A DNA stretch of 48,399 nucleotides from an uncultured Eubacteriales bacterium. Its GTDB lineage: Bacteria > Bacillota > Clostridia > Oscillospirales > Oscillospiraceae. The position numbers were made by a program, and so were the translations under genes. The notes under the pieces are model-generated. The model was not told where the DNA came from. It saw only the letters and a program-made list of their open reading frames with translations, and ran no database searches. Location of the stretch: NCBI GenBank assembly GCA_900317905.1, contig ONIN01000013.1:1-48399 (forward strand), read 5' to 3'. Position 1 is the stretch's first letter, and the number at the start of each line of letters is the position of its first letter. This document shows positions 24,034-31,905 of this stretch, piece after piece.

Positions 24034-24062
24034 TTGCGAACCGAGAACCTGTCTGTTAAAAT
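24034..24062 (+). promoter_or_regulatory. Promoter of redox operon 2
   Basis: TTGCGA (24034-24039) and TAAAAT (24057-24062) are separated by 17 bases. The start near 24069 leaves a leader of about 165 bases containing a structured element. The stretch 23897-24033 upstream holds AT-rich divergent-promoter sequence for the TetR gene and nothing else I can name. Confidence 0.6.
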
Positions 24063-24103
24063 AAATCCAAGCATCTTTTTAATACGCCTGTAATGGATTT
24101 CGA

Positions 24104-24192
24104 GCCTGTGCAGCCTAAGCCGATCTCGGTATGGCGGCAGGCCGTGTGCCCGGGCACACCGGGGCGCCGCAGGAAACGGCTGCGCCTTCCCA
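24104..24192 (+). promoter_or_regulatory. Candidate molybdenum-cofactor riboswitch, leader of redox operon 2
   Basis: A closing stem of GTGCAGCC (24108-24115) and GGCTGCGC (24178-24185, one G-U) encloses a stem GCGGC/GCCGC (24134-24138, 24166-24170) and a self-complementary hairpin GTGTGCCC/GGGCACAC (24144-24159). The 3' block GGAAACGGCTGCGCCTTCC (24172-24190) and a 5' GCCTAA-GC element recur almost exactly in the leader at 28021, which precedes the cofactor operon. CCTTC at its end could pair with the AAGGAGG ribosome site at 24222-24228, suggesting translational control. It is probably of the Moco RNA family by context; no covariance search was possible. Confidence 0.55.
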
Positions 24193-24235
24193 AGTGAAAA
24201 GAGATCTGACTTTTTCAGTCAAAGGAGGATTTTCT

Positions 24236-26554
24236 ATGGGCGAATGGAAGAAAACACAGTGCGGCATCTGCGGCGTCAGCTGCGGCCTCGAGGTGGAAGT
24301 GGAGGACGGGAAGATCATCTCCTCCAGACCCGATCCCGACAGCCCCCGCAGCCACGGCTACGCATGTCGCAAGGGCCGCAACAACAAGTATCTCGTGCAC
24401 CACGGCGACCGTCTGGATTACCCCATGAAGCGGGTCAACGGCGAGCTGGTTCGGATCAGCTGGGATCAGGCGATCCTGGAGATCGGCAGCAAGCTGCGCA
24501 GCATCGTCGATCAGTACGGCCCCCGCGCCGTCTGCGGCATCGGCGGTGCCTCCGGCGGCGGCCAGAGTGAACTGATCTTCCTCAAGGCTCTGATCAATGG
24601 CCTGGGCGGTCAGTACATTTTCAACCCCATCGGCTTTGAGTTTCTGGGCAACTGGTGGAGCCACGGCAAGATCTTCGGCGATCAGGTCTGCTTCACCGAG
24701 CCGGACGACGTGGGCGTGGAGACGCTGGTGCTCTGGGGCTCCAACTCCTTCGTCACCCACCAGATGTGCGACGCCAGAAAGAACATCCGCGACGCCGCTG
24801 AAAGCCCGGATCGGAAGCTGGTCGTTATCGACCCCCGCATGTCCGAGTCTGCCCGCATGGCGGATATCCACATTGCCAACCGTCCCGGCTCCGACGCCAT
24901 CATGCTCAAGGGCCTCATCGCTCTGATCCTCCGCAAGGGCTGGGAGAACAAAGAGTACTGCAAAAAGTACGTCAAGGATCTGGACAAGATCCGCCCCTGG
25001 TTCTACACCACGAATATTGAAGAATGTTTCCGCGTGGCGGGCGTCACCTACGAGGAGATGGAAAACCTCGCCAAGGTGCTCACCACCACCAAGTGGGGCT
25101 GCCATCAGGATCTGGGCATCTTCTGCGGCCGCCACAGCACCCTCTGCAGCTATCTGATCGTCATGCTGGAGGTCCTCTGCGGCGTGGCGCTGGTGCCCGG
25201 CGCTACCATCGTGCACGAAGCCTGGGCTGCCCGCGGCGAGACCATCCATGAGGACACCGATCCCAAGGTCTGGCGCACCCCGGTCACCAACCGCTTCCCG
25301 GTGCTGGAGACCTTCCCCTCCTGCGTCATGCCGGTGGAGATGCTCTCCGACCGCCCCGACCGCATCCGCGCCGCCATCCGCACCCTGGGCGCGCCCATGC
25401 GTTCCTATCCCGACTCCAAGCTGGTGGAGGAGGCCTTCAAGAGCCTCGACCTGCTGGTGGTCTGCGACATCGCCTGGACCGAGGACTGCGAGTACGCCGA
25501 TTACGTTCTGCCCGCCAAGAGCCAGCTGGAGCGCTATGAGTTCAACGCCTTCCAGATGAACTTCCCTGAATGCGTCATGTCCCTGCGTCCTCCCGTCATC
25601 GAGGAAAATATCGGAGAGCGCCGTGATATGTGCGACGTGTTCATCGAGATCATGAAGGTGGCCGGCGCCCTGCCGAAGCTGCCCAAGTGGTTCTACAAGG
25701 CCGGCGAGAAGGCCGTCGAGACCGGCGACCGCATGCCGTACCTCTTCGCGCTGCTGGCGTACCTCGGCGGCACCGGCATGAAGCATTATGCCATCCGCAC
25801 CGCCATCCTGGGCGAGACCCTTGGCAAGCCCATGGGCTCCGCCACCAAGGCTGTCTCCTGGGGCGCGCTGATGACTACCCCCATGGCTGCCGGACTCTCC
25901 GCCAAGGCAAAGAATCCGAAGCTGGGCTTCCATCCGATCATGGAGAAGATGCCTGCCATGGACAACTTCTGCGCCCTTGACGCCGCTTTTGAGCAGGTTT
26001 TGAAGCACCCCGAGGGCGCCGTGGTTGGCATCGCGGACAACGACAAGCCGGAGTCCTACCTCCTGCAGCACGTGAAGCACAAGGATCACAAGATCCACCT
26101 CTACTGCGACGAGATCTTCGAGGCTGTGATGAATCTGACTCCTGAAAAGGAGGCCGAGGCCATCACGCCCACGGAGGAGTTCCCCTTCATCATGTCCTCC
26201 GGCCGCCACACCGAGGACGGTCTGAACTCCATGACCCGCTACATGAAGAACATGAACCGTTACCACAGAAGCTACTACACCTTCCTCGTGAACCCCGACG
26301 ACGCGAAGGAGCTTGGCTTCGAGGACGGCCAGATGGTGCGCGTCACCACCAAAGGCGGCACCGCCGAGATCCCGGTAGAGATCACCTATCAGGTCAACCG
26401 CGGCTACATGATGTTCCCCCACCACTACGGCCTGAAGTTTGAAGGCGAGGTCGAGGGTGTCAGCGGCGGACATGTCTTCAACTGGGACAACATGGATGAG
26501 ATCACCGGCAACCCGTGCGTACGCTTCGTTCCCTGCCGGGTCGAGGCAGTCTGA
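24236..26554 (+). CDS. Mo/W-bis-MGD oxidoreductase, Ser-ligand type, paralogue 2
   Basis: This 772-residue paralogue matches the protein at 5134 along its whole length with nearly identical numbering. The [4Fe-4S] ligands are C9, C12, C16 and C44; the domains include VLWGSN and VIDPRMSESARMAD; and the metal-ligand position again reads W140-W141-S142-H143 in place of Sec/Cys-His. The N-terminus MGEWKKTQCGICGVSCG starts at the ATG 24236 with AAAGGAGGA upstream. An in-frame upstream ATG at 24131 lies inside the structured leader and is rejected. It is followed 14 bases later by a second HylA-like subunit but has no NuoE/F genes of its own. It may share those of redox operon 1 or use ferredoxin. 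The substrate is unknown. Confidence 0.88.
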   Translation: MGEWKKTQCGICGVSCGLEVEVEDGKIISSRPDPDSPRSHGYACRKGRNNKYLVHHGDRLDYPMKRVNGELVRISWDQAILEIGSKLRSIVDQYGPRAVCGIGGASGGGQSELIFLKALINGLGGQYIFNPIGFEFLGNWWSHGKIFGDQVCFTEPDDVGVETLVLWGSNSFVTHQMCDARKNIRDAAESPDRKLVVIDPRMSESARMADIHIANRPGSDAIMLKGLIALILRKGWENKEYCKKYVKDLDKIRPWFYTTNIEECFRVAGVTYEEMENLAKVLTTTKWGCHQDLGIFCGRHSTLCSYLIVMLEVLCGVALVPGATIVHEAWAARGETIHEDTDPKVWRTPVTNRFPVLETFPSCVMPVEMLSDRPDRIRAAIRTLGAPMRSYPDSKLVEEAFKSLDLLVVCDIAWTEDCEYADYVLPAKSQLERYEFNAFQMNFPECVMSLRPPVIEENIGERRDMCDVFIEIMKVAGALPKLPKWFYKAGEKAVETGDRMPYLFALLAYLGGTGMKHYAIRTAILGETLGKPMGSATKAVSWGALMTTPMAAGLSAKAKNPKLGFHPIMEKMPAMDNFCALDAAFEQVLKHPEGAVVGIADNDKPESYLLQHVKHKDHKIHLYCDEIFEAVMNLTPEKEAEAITPTEEFPFIMSSGRHTEDGLNSMTRYMKNMNRYHRSYYTFLVNPDDAKELGFEDGQMVRVTTKGGTAEIPVEITYQVNRGYMMFPHHYGLKFEGEVEGVSGGHVFNWDNMDEITGNPCVRFVPCRVEAV

Positions 26555-26568
26555 AGGAGGTGCTGAAC

Positions 26569-27981
26569 ATGGCAAATGTGAATCTGACCATCAACGGCAT
26601 TGCCGTTTCCGTCCCCAGCGGGACCACCATTCTGGACGCGGCCAAAGCCGCCGGCGTCCGCATCCCCACCCTCTGCGCCTATGAGGGCATGGGTCCCCAC
26701 GCCAGCTGCAGACTCTGCATCGTGAACGTGGCCGGCGATGACAAGGAAAAGCTCGCCTGCGCCGTCAAGGTCGCGGAGGGCATGGAAGTCACCACTGACA
26801 GCGAAGCGCTGTTTGAAAAGCGGAAAGCCACCCTCACTGAGATGTTCCGCCAGCACAAGGTGGACTGCCACCACTGCGCCCGCGTGGGCGGCTCCAGAAT
26901 CGAGGATCTGGATCCCTGGTTCTGTGAGAACTGCTTCTACTGCGACTGCCAGCGGGACGGCTTCTGCGAGCTGCAGGCCCTGGCGAGAGAGTTCGGTATC
27001 GGCCAGCTGCCCTTCGAGCCCCAGCAGAATGATTTCGCGGAGGACTGCTCCACCGACGTGATCCTCAGAGATCCCAACAAGTGCGTCAAGTGCCGCCGCT
27101 GCGTGGATGTCTGCAAGAACACCCAGGCTGTCGGCGTCCTCGGCATGGTGAAGACCGAAGCCGGCCAGACCGTCGGCGTCGCCACCGCTGCCACGCTGGC
27201 AGAGAGCGCCTGCATCCGCTGCGGCCGCTGCGTGGATGTATGTCCCACCGGCGCGGTGTATCTCAAGGAGCACAAGGACGAGCTGCCCTACTACGCCCAC
27301 GCCCGGAATGTCAAGACCGCGGCCCTGGTGGACGAGAGCGTCCTGCCGGAGCTCTCCAAGCTCTACGGCGGCGAGATCAGCCTCGAGCAGCTCAGCGGCG
27401 CCCTCCGGAAGATCGGCGTGGACGCTGTCTACGACGCGGAGGAAGTCCGCACCGTCATCGCCTTGGAGGTTGCCCAGAAGCTCTCCAAGCGGCGGAAAAA
27501 GGCTCCCGCCATCCTGGCTATGGATCCTGCCGCCAAGAAATTCCTGGAGGCCAATTTCGCCGACCGTAAGGCCGATTTCCTCTTCCCGGAGACCGCCCAG
27601 GTTCGCTTCGCGGAGCTGGCAAAAGGGAAGTTCGATAAGATCTACCGTCTCAGCGGCAAAAACGCCCTGGCCTACGAGGTCAAGGCCACCGGCTGCGCGG
27701 ACTACTTCTACAACGCCAGAGAGCTGTTCCGCGTCCTGAAGCGCACCGGCGCCAACCCGCTCAGAGCCGTTCCGGCGGCGCTGGATACCCTCGGCGTCGC
27801 GGCGGAGAAGACCGCCTACGAGCCCGTGCTCGCCAGCGTCTGCTGGCAGTTGGGCGGCGAGGCCGAGGCGATTACCCTCGACGTGAACGGCAAGGAAGTC
27901 AAGGCTGTGGTCTGCCATAATCCCGCGCAGGTGAAGAAGGCACTGGACGCCGACTGCGCCGTCATTCGCGTCAACGCTTGA
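26569..27981 (+). CDS. HylA-like subunit with H-cluster-less hydrogenase domain, paralogue 2
   Basis: This 470-residue paralogue of the protein at 9116 has the same order: [2Fe-2S] (C36, C47, C50, C64), His-Cys3 site H96/C100/C103/C133 with the Cys-rich insert (C119, C122, C125, C127), two [4Fe-4S] motifs (CVKCRRCVDVC, CIRCGRCVDVCP), then an H-domain remnant (EQLSGALRKIGVDAVYDAEEVR, YNARELFRVLKRTG, VVCHNPAQVKKALDADCAVIRVNA). H-cluster cysteines are missing and the chain stops before the CxGGC motif. C111 of paralogue 1 is not conserved, but the four insert cysteines are. ATG 26569 follows AAGGAGG. It would carry electrons for the oxidoreductase at 24236. Confidence 0.86.
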   Translation: MANVNLTINGIAVSVPSGTTILDAAKAAGVRIPTLCAYEGMGPHASCRLCIVNVAGDDKEKLACAVKVAEGMEVTTDSEALFEKRKATLTEMFRQHKVDCHHCARVGGSRIEDLDPWFCENCFYCDCQRDGFCELQALAREFGIGQLPFEPQQNDFAEDCSTDVILRDPNKCVKCRRCVDVCKNTQAVGVLGMVKTEAGQTVGVATAATLAESACIRCGRCVDVCPTGAVYLKEHKDELPYYAHARNVKTAALVDESVLPELSKLYGGEISLEQLSGALRKIGVDAVYDAEEVRTVIALEVAQKLSKRRKKAPAILAMDPAAKKFLEANFADRKADFLFPETAQVRFAELAKGKFDKIYRLSGKNALAYEVKATGCADYFYNARELFRVLKRTGANPLRAVPAALDTLGVAAEKTAYEPVLASVCWQLGGEAEAITLDVNGKEVKAVVCHNPAQVKKALDADCAVIRVNA

Positions 27982-28006
27982 CAAACGCCGCTTTCTGCGG
28001 CAAAAT
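27978..28006 (+). promoter_or_regulatory. Promoter of the cofactor/molybdate operon
   Basis: TTGACA (27978-27983, overlapping the previous stop codon) and CAAAAT (28001-28006) are separated by 17 bases. The start near 28013 leads directly into the structured leader. Confidence 0.65.
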
Positions 28007-28020
28007 AGAGAACGAAAAAT

Positions 28021-28105
28021 GTTTCCGATCCGCAGGGGCCTAAAGCATCCGCCATGGCCCTGCGGACGGGGTACAGACCGGAAACGGCTGCGCCTTCCTG
28101 TTTTG
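28021..28105 (+). promoter_or_regulatory. Candidate molybdenum-cofactor riboswitch, leader of the cofactor operon
   Basis: The outer stem is GTTTCCG (28021-28027) with CGGAAAC (28079-28085), and the inner stem is CCGCAGGG (28030-28037) with CCCTGCGG (28058-28065). The block GGAAACGGCTGCGCCTTCC (28080-28098) is shared with the leader at 24104. The 3' tail CCTGTTTTG (28097-28105) is exactly complementary to CAAAACAGG (28172-28180) inside the downstream terminator, so the two structures exclude each other. Context (11 Moco and molybdate genes) supports a Moco-type sensor. Confidence 0.6.
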
Positions 28106-28155
28106 AAAAGGAAACACTGTCTTTGCCTATAGGGGTATTCTACCCATATCGGAAC

Positions 28156-28192
28156 AGGGATGGTCTGTTTTCAAAACAGGCCATCCCTTTTT
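28156..28192 (+). terminator. Leader terminator (riboswitch expression platform) before the cofactor operon
   Basis: A 16-bp hairpin forms from AGGGATGG-T-CTGTTTT (28156-28171) pairing with AAAACAG-G-CCATCCCT (28173-28188), with one T-G pair and a minimal one-base loop in the strict model. T5 ends at 28192, 16 bases before the ATG at 28209. The right half can instead pair with the aptamer tail at 28097-28105. Confidence 0.75.
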
Positions 28193-28208
28193 GTTTTGAG
28201 GTTTTGTT

Positions 28209-29231
28209 ATGAAAGAGATCCGAACCGAAGAAGCCGTCGGCCATGTGCTGTGCCACGATATGACCCAGATCATCCCCGGGGTCACCAAGGACGCCCGCTT
28301 CCGCAAGGGGCATATCGTTCAGCCGGAGGACGTTCCGGTGCTGCTGAGCATGGGCAAGGAGACCCTGTTCGTCTGGGAAAAGAAGCCCGGCATCCTCCAC
28401 GAGGACGAGGCGGCGGACCGCCTGCGGGCCCTCTGTCAGGGAGCGCACATGCATGCTACCGCGCCGAAGGAGGGCAAGATCGAGCTGATTGCCGACATGG
28501 ACGGCCTGCTTTTGGTGGACGCGGATCGGCTGGAGCAGGTGAACGATCTGGAGCAGATCATGATCGCCACCCGCCACGGCAACACCCCGGTGAAGGCCGG
28601 GGACAAGCTGGCGGGGACCCGGGTCATCCCCCTGGTCATCGAGGAGGAAAAGCTTAACAGGGCTGCGGAGGTCTGCGGCGACAAGCCCCTTCTGGAGATC
28701 CGCCCCTATCAGCTGAAAACTGCCGGCCTCATCACCACCGGAAACGAGGTGGCCAAAGGCCGCATCGACGATGCCTTCACCCCGGTGATCCTCAAGAAGC
28801 TGGCACAGTACGGCATCGAGGTCACCCATCACTGCACCCCCGGCGACGATATGGAGGCCATCACCAAGGCTGCGCTGGAGTACCATGCGGCGGGTGTGGA
28901 CATGATCCTCTGCACCGGCGGCATGAGCGTGGATCCCGACGACCGCACCCCCGGCGCCATCAAGGCCACCGGCTGCGAGATTATTTCCTACGGTGCTCCG
29001 GTGCTGCCCGGCGCCATGTTCCTGCTGGGCTATTTCGACGACGGCACGCCCATCATGGGCCTCCCAGGCTGCGTCATGTATGCCAGAACCACGATTTTTG
29101 ATCTGATGCTGCCGCGGATCGCGGCGGGCGTCAAAGTTACGAAAAAGGATCTTGTCCGTCTGGGCCACGGCGGCCTCTGCCTTGGGTGTGGGGTCTGCAC
29201 CTGGCCCAACTGCGGCTTCGGAAAGGGATAA
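28209..29231 (+). CDS. Molybdopterin-binding domain protein with Cys-rich C-terminus
   Basis: This 340-residue protein has a MoCF_biosynth (MPT-binding) domain at about residues 170-320: AGLITTGNEVAKGRIDDAF, ILCTGGMSVDPDDRTPGAI, LPGAMFLLGYFDDGTPIMGLPGC. It is neither MogA nor MoeA in layout. The N-terminal 160 residues (VGHVLCHDMTQIIPG, DARFRKGHIVQPEDV) resemble the conserved extension of clostridial molybdopterin-binding proteins. The last residues contain LCLGCGVCTWPNC, four cysteines that could bind metal or form a persulfide. It is the first gene after the riboswitch-like leader, with GAGG 7 bases before the ATG. The role is probably cofactor assembly or delivery; the exact step is not known to me. 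Confidence 0.78.
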   Translation: MKEIRTEEAVGHVLCHDMTQIIPGVTKDARFRKGHIVQPEDVPVLLSMGKETLFVWEKKPGILHEDEAADRLRALCQGAHMHATAPKEGKIELIADMDGLLLVDADRLEQVNDLEQIMIATRHGNTPVKAGDKLAGTRVIPLVIEEEKLNRAAEVCGDKPLLEIRPYQLKTAGLITTGNEVAKGRIDDAFTPVILKKLAQYGIEVTHHCTPGDDMEAITKAALEYHAAGVDMILCTGGMSVDPDDRTPGAIKATGCEIISYGAPVLPGAMFLLGYFDDGTPIMGLPGCVMYARTTIFDLMLPRIAAGVKVTKKDLVRLGHGGLCLGCGVCTWPNCGFGKG

Positions 29232-29234
29232 GCC

Positions 29235-30443
29235 ATGGAGACCGGAATTTCTGTTGAAAGAGCCATCGAGCTGATTCATGCTTATACAAATCCCGTCGGC
29301 ACGGAGCAGATCCCGGCAATCAAAGCCCACGGCCGGGTGCTGGCGGCGGATGTGAGATCCCCCATGGACCAGCCGCCCTGGCCCAGATCGCCCCTGGACG
29401 GCTATGCGCTCCGATCCGAGGATACGAAAACCGTTCCGGTGAAGCTGAAGGTAGTGGACACCATCTACGCCGGCGGCTGGTCGGATAAGACCGTCGGAGC
29501 GGGGGAGTGCCTACGGCTCATGACCGGGGCACCGATCCCCGACGGCTGCGACTGCGTCATTCGTCAGGAGGACACCGACGGGGGAGCATCGGAGGTTTTG
29601 ATCTCGAAATCTCTGCGGCACTATGAAAACTACTGCTTCGCCGGCGAGGATTTTCAAGAGGGGGACGTTTTGCTCCCCTCCGGCACCCGGCTCAGCGGTA
29701 ACGCCTATGGGGTGCTGGCCGCGGCGGGCCTGCTGCGGGAGGATGAACTGCTGACGGTTTTCAAGCCTGTCCGCTGCGCCGTCCTCTGCACCGGGGACGA
29801 GCTGGTGCCGAACACCGTCCGCCCGCTTCCGAAGGGGAAGATCTATTCCTCCAACGAGGCGGTGCTGGCAGCCCGATTGCAGGAACTGGGAATCGAGATC
29901 ACCACCGTTCAGGGGGAGTTTTCCGATGATCCCAACGCGCTGGCTGACGCCATCGGTCAAGCTGCCAAGGATGCGGACGTGATCCTAACCACCGGCGGTG
30001 TCAGCGTTGGCGCCAAAGATATTCTGCATGAGACGCTGCCGCTTCTGAACGCGGAGCGGATCTTCTGGCGCGTCCGGCTCAAGCCCGGAACGCCGCTGAT
30101 GTTTTCGCTGTTTGAAGGAAAGCCGATCCTGAGCCTCTCCGGCAATCCCTTCGCCGCCAGCGCCACCTTTGAGCTGTTCGCAAGACCGCTGCTTGGGAAA
30201 CTGGCGGGATGCGCCGATCTGGAGGCCCGGATCGTGGAAGCAACCCTGGCTACCCCCTTCGAGAAATTCGGCAAGGGCAGGCGATTCGTCCGGGCGGTGC
30301 TGGAAAACGGCCGTGTCACCCTGCCGAAGGGGCACTCCTCGGGGCAGCTGGCCTCCTCTGTGGGCACCAACTGTCTGGCGGAGATCCCGCCGTCGGACGC
30401 TCCTATCGAGGCCGGAGCCATGGTGCGGGTGTGGATCCTATGA
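29235..30443 (+). CDS. moeA: Molybdopterin molybdenumtransferase MoeA (copy 3)
   Basis: This 402-residue MoeA has WPRSPLDGYALRS (about 50), MTGAPIPDGCDCVIRQED (about 96), LCTGDELVP (about 179), LTTGGVSVGAKD (about 250) and LSGNPFAA (about 295). It is divergent from copies 1 and 2, and has no added domain. It starts 3 bases after the MPT-binding protein and overlaps mobB by four bases. In this operon, together with ModABC, it is the natural candidate for the molybdenum-specific insertase, leaving the copies near tup for tungsten; that split is inference. Confidence 0.92.
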   Translation: METGISVERAIELIHAYTNPVGTEQIPAIKAHGRVLAADVRSPMDQPPWPRSPLDGYALRSEDTKTVPVKLKVVDTIYAGGWSDKTVGAGECLRLMTGAPIPDGCDCVIRQEDTDGGASEVLISKSLRHYENYCFAGEDFQEGDVLLPSGTRLSGNAYGVLAAAGLLREDELLTVFKPVRCAVLCTGDELVPNTVRPLPKGKIYSSNEAVLAARLQELGIEITTVQGEFSDDPNALADAIGQAAKDADVILTTGGVSVGAKDILHETLPLLNAERIFWRVRLKPGTPLMFSLFEGKPILSLSGNPFAASATFELFARPLLGKLAGCADLEARIVEATLATPFEKFGKGRRFVRAVLENGRVTLPKGHSSGQLASSVGTNCLAEIPPSDAPIEAGAMVRVWIL

Positions 30444-30940
30444 AACAAAAAATACTCGCCGTCTCCGGGGTGAAAAACTCCGGCAAGACGACGTTACTGG
30501 AACAGCTGATTCCGGCGCTGAATGCCCGGGGCCTGCGTGTGGCGATCGTCAAGCATGACGGCCACGGCTTCGCTGCCGATCGGGAGGGGACGGACACCTG
30601 CCGCCTTCTGCAGGCCGGGGCAATGGGCGCAGCGATCTTCGACGGGGAGAAGTTCCAGATGGTGAAATACGCCGCCGTCTCGGAAGAAAATCTGATCGCT
30701 TTTTACCCGGAGGCGGATCTCGTTCTGCTGGAGGGGTTCAAGTGGACAGACTACCCGAAGATCGAGCTGGTGCGAAAGGGCAACTCCGAAGCCCCGGCCT
30801 GCGATCCCGCGACGCTGATCGCGCTGGTGACGGACACGGAGGCCCGTGTGCCCGGCGTGCCCACCTTCGATTATTCGGAGATCGACGCCCTGGCGGATCA
30901 TATTGTGAATTGGCGAAAGGCGGGTGAGGCCGATGCATGA
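30440..30940 (+). CDS. mobB: Molybdopterin-guanine dinucleotide biosynthesis adapter MobB
   Basis: This 166-residue P-loop GTP-binding protein has Walker A GVKNSGKTT (about 10-18), KHDGHGF and DLVLLEGFKWTDYPKIELVR, all typical of MobB. It assists MobA in making MGD. The start ATG 30440 overlaps the moeA stop (ATGA); the longer upstream reading has no support. Its end overlaps moaA. The presence of both mobA and mobB agrees with bis-MGD enzymes in the window. Confidence 0.92.
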   Translation: MKQKILAVSGVKNSGKTTLLEQLIPALNARGLRVAIVKHDGHGFAADREGTDTCRLLQAGAMGAAIFDGEKFQMVKYAAVSEENLIAFYPEADLVLLEGFKWTDYPKIELVRKGNSEAPACDPATLIALVTDTEARVPGVPTFDYSEIDALADHIVNWRKAGEADA

Positions 30941-31901
30941 CGGATTCGGAAGAACCATCGACTATCTGCGCCTGTCCATCACCGACCGCTGCAGCCTTCG
31001 GTGCACCTACTGTATGCCGGAAGACGGCGTCCAGTGGCTGCCCCACGGGGAGATCCTGCGATATGAGGAGATCCTGCGGCTGGTTCGTGTGTTCGCCGCC
31101 ATCGGTGTAAAAAAGATCAAGATCACCGGCGGCGAGCCGCTGGTGCGAAAAGGCGTGTCAGGTCTGATCTCCGAGATCAAGGCCATCGACGGCATCGAGC
31201 AGGTCACCCTGACCACCAACGGCGTGGCGCTGAAGGAGCAGCTGCCGGATTTGCTCTCTGCCGGCATCGACGGCATCAACCTGAGCCTCGACACGCTGGA
31301 TCGGGCGCGATTCGCGGAAATCACGCGCAGAGACGCGCTGCCCCGGGTGCTGGAGGGATTGGAGACTGCCTGGAACGTGCCGGGCCTGAATCTGAAACTC
31401 AACTGCGTGGCCCAGGCGGGCAGAGCCTCCGACTGGGCGGCGCTGGCGGGACTGGCAAAAGAGCACAACATTGCCGTCCGGTTCATCGAGCCCATGCCCA
31501 TCGGTCTCGGAGGCGACATGGAGACCTGTACCGAGACAGACATCCGCGCCGTGCTGGAGACCGCTTATGGAACGCTTGAACCCTTTGACGCGGTGCTCGG
31601 CAACGGCCCGTCGAAGTATTTCACGCTACCGGATTTTCAGGGCAAAATCGGCTTCATCAGCGCCGTGAGCCATCAATTCTGCGACCAGTGCAACCGGGTG
31701 CGGCTTACGGCCACCGGATACTTGAAAACCTGCCTCCAGTACGACGTGGGCGCCGACCTGCGGCCGCTGCTGGCGGGATCGGACGAAGAACTTCAGGCGG
31801 CCATCAAGGCTGCCATTCAGAACAAACCCAAGGCGCACCGGTTTTCCGAAAAGACCGTGGAGAACCGGGAGGCGCACATCATGAGTCAGATCGGAGGATA
31901 A
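30933..31901 (+). CDS. moaA: GTP 3',8-cyclase MoaA
   Basis: This 322-residue radical SAM enzyme carries out the first step of molybdopterin synthesis. It has the N-terminal SAM cluster C-x3-C-x2-C in DRCSLRCTYCMP, the GGEPL motif, the second cluster FCDQCNRVRLTATGYLKTCL near residue 250, and the required C-terminal Gly-Gly. I prefer ATG 30933 (MHDGFGRTIDYLR), which fits the family N-terminus; an in-frame GTG at 30924 would add three residues and cannot be excluded. It overlaps mobB by 8 bases. MoaC is encoded further down the same operon. Confidence 0.95.
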   Translation: MHDGFGRTIDYLRLSITDRCSLRCTYCMPEDGVQWLPHGEILRYEEILRLVRVFAAIGVKKIKITGGEPLVRKGVSGLISEIKAIDGIEQVTLTTNGVALKEQLPDLLSAGIDGINLSLDTLDRARFAEITRRDALPRVLEGLETAWNVPGLNLKLNCVAQAGRASDWAALAGLAKEHNIAVRFIEPMPIGLGGDMETCTETDIRAVLETAYGTLEPFDAVLGNGPSKYFTLPDFQGKIGFISAVSHQFCDQCNRVRLTATGYLKTCLQYDVGADLRPLLAGSDEELQAAIKAAIQNKPKAHRFSEKTVENREAHIMSQIGG

Positions 31902-31905
31902 CGCC

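Noticed and set aside
24215-26575. A 786-codon open frame on the minus strand opposite the second oxidoreductase (and similar long ones at 2096-3694, 6052-7452, 7970-9421, 12880-14562, 20347-21552)
   Set aside because: They mirror real genes, show no domain motifs, are dominated by His/Val/Gly/Leu strings typical of antisense readings of GC-rich codons, and lack ribosome sites.
30209-30439. N-terminal extension of MobB
   Set aside because: It lies within moeA in another frame and lacks family similarity; the ATGA overlap at 30440 is the natural start.
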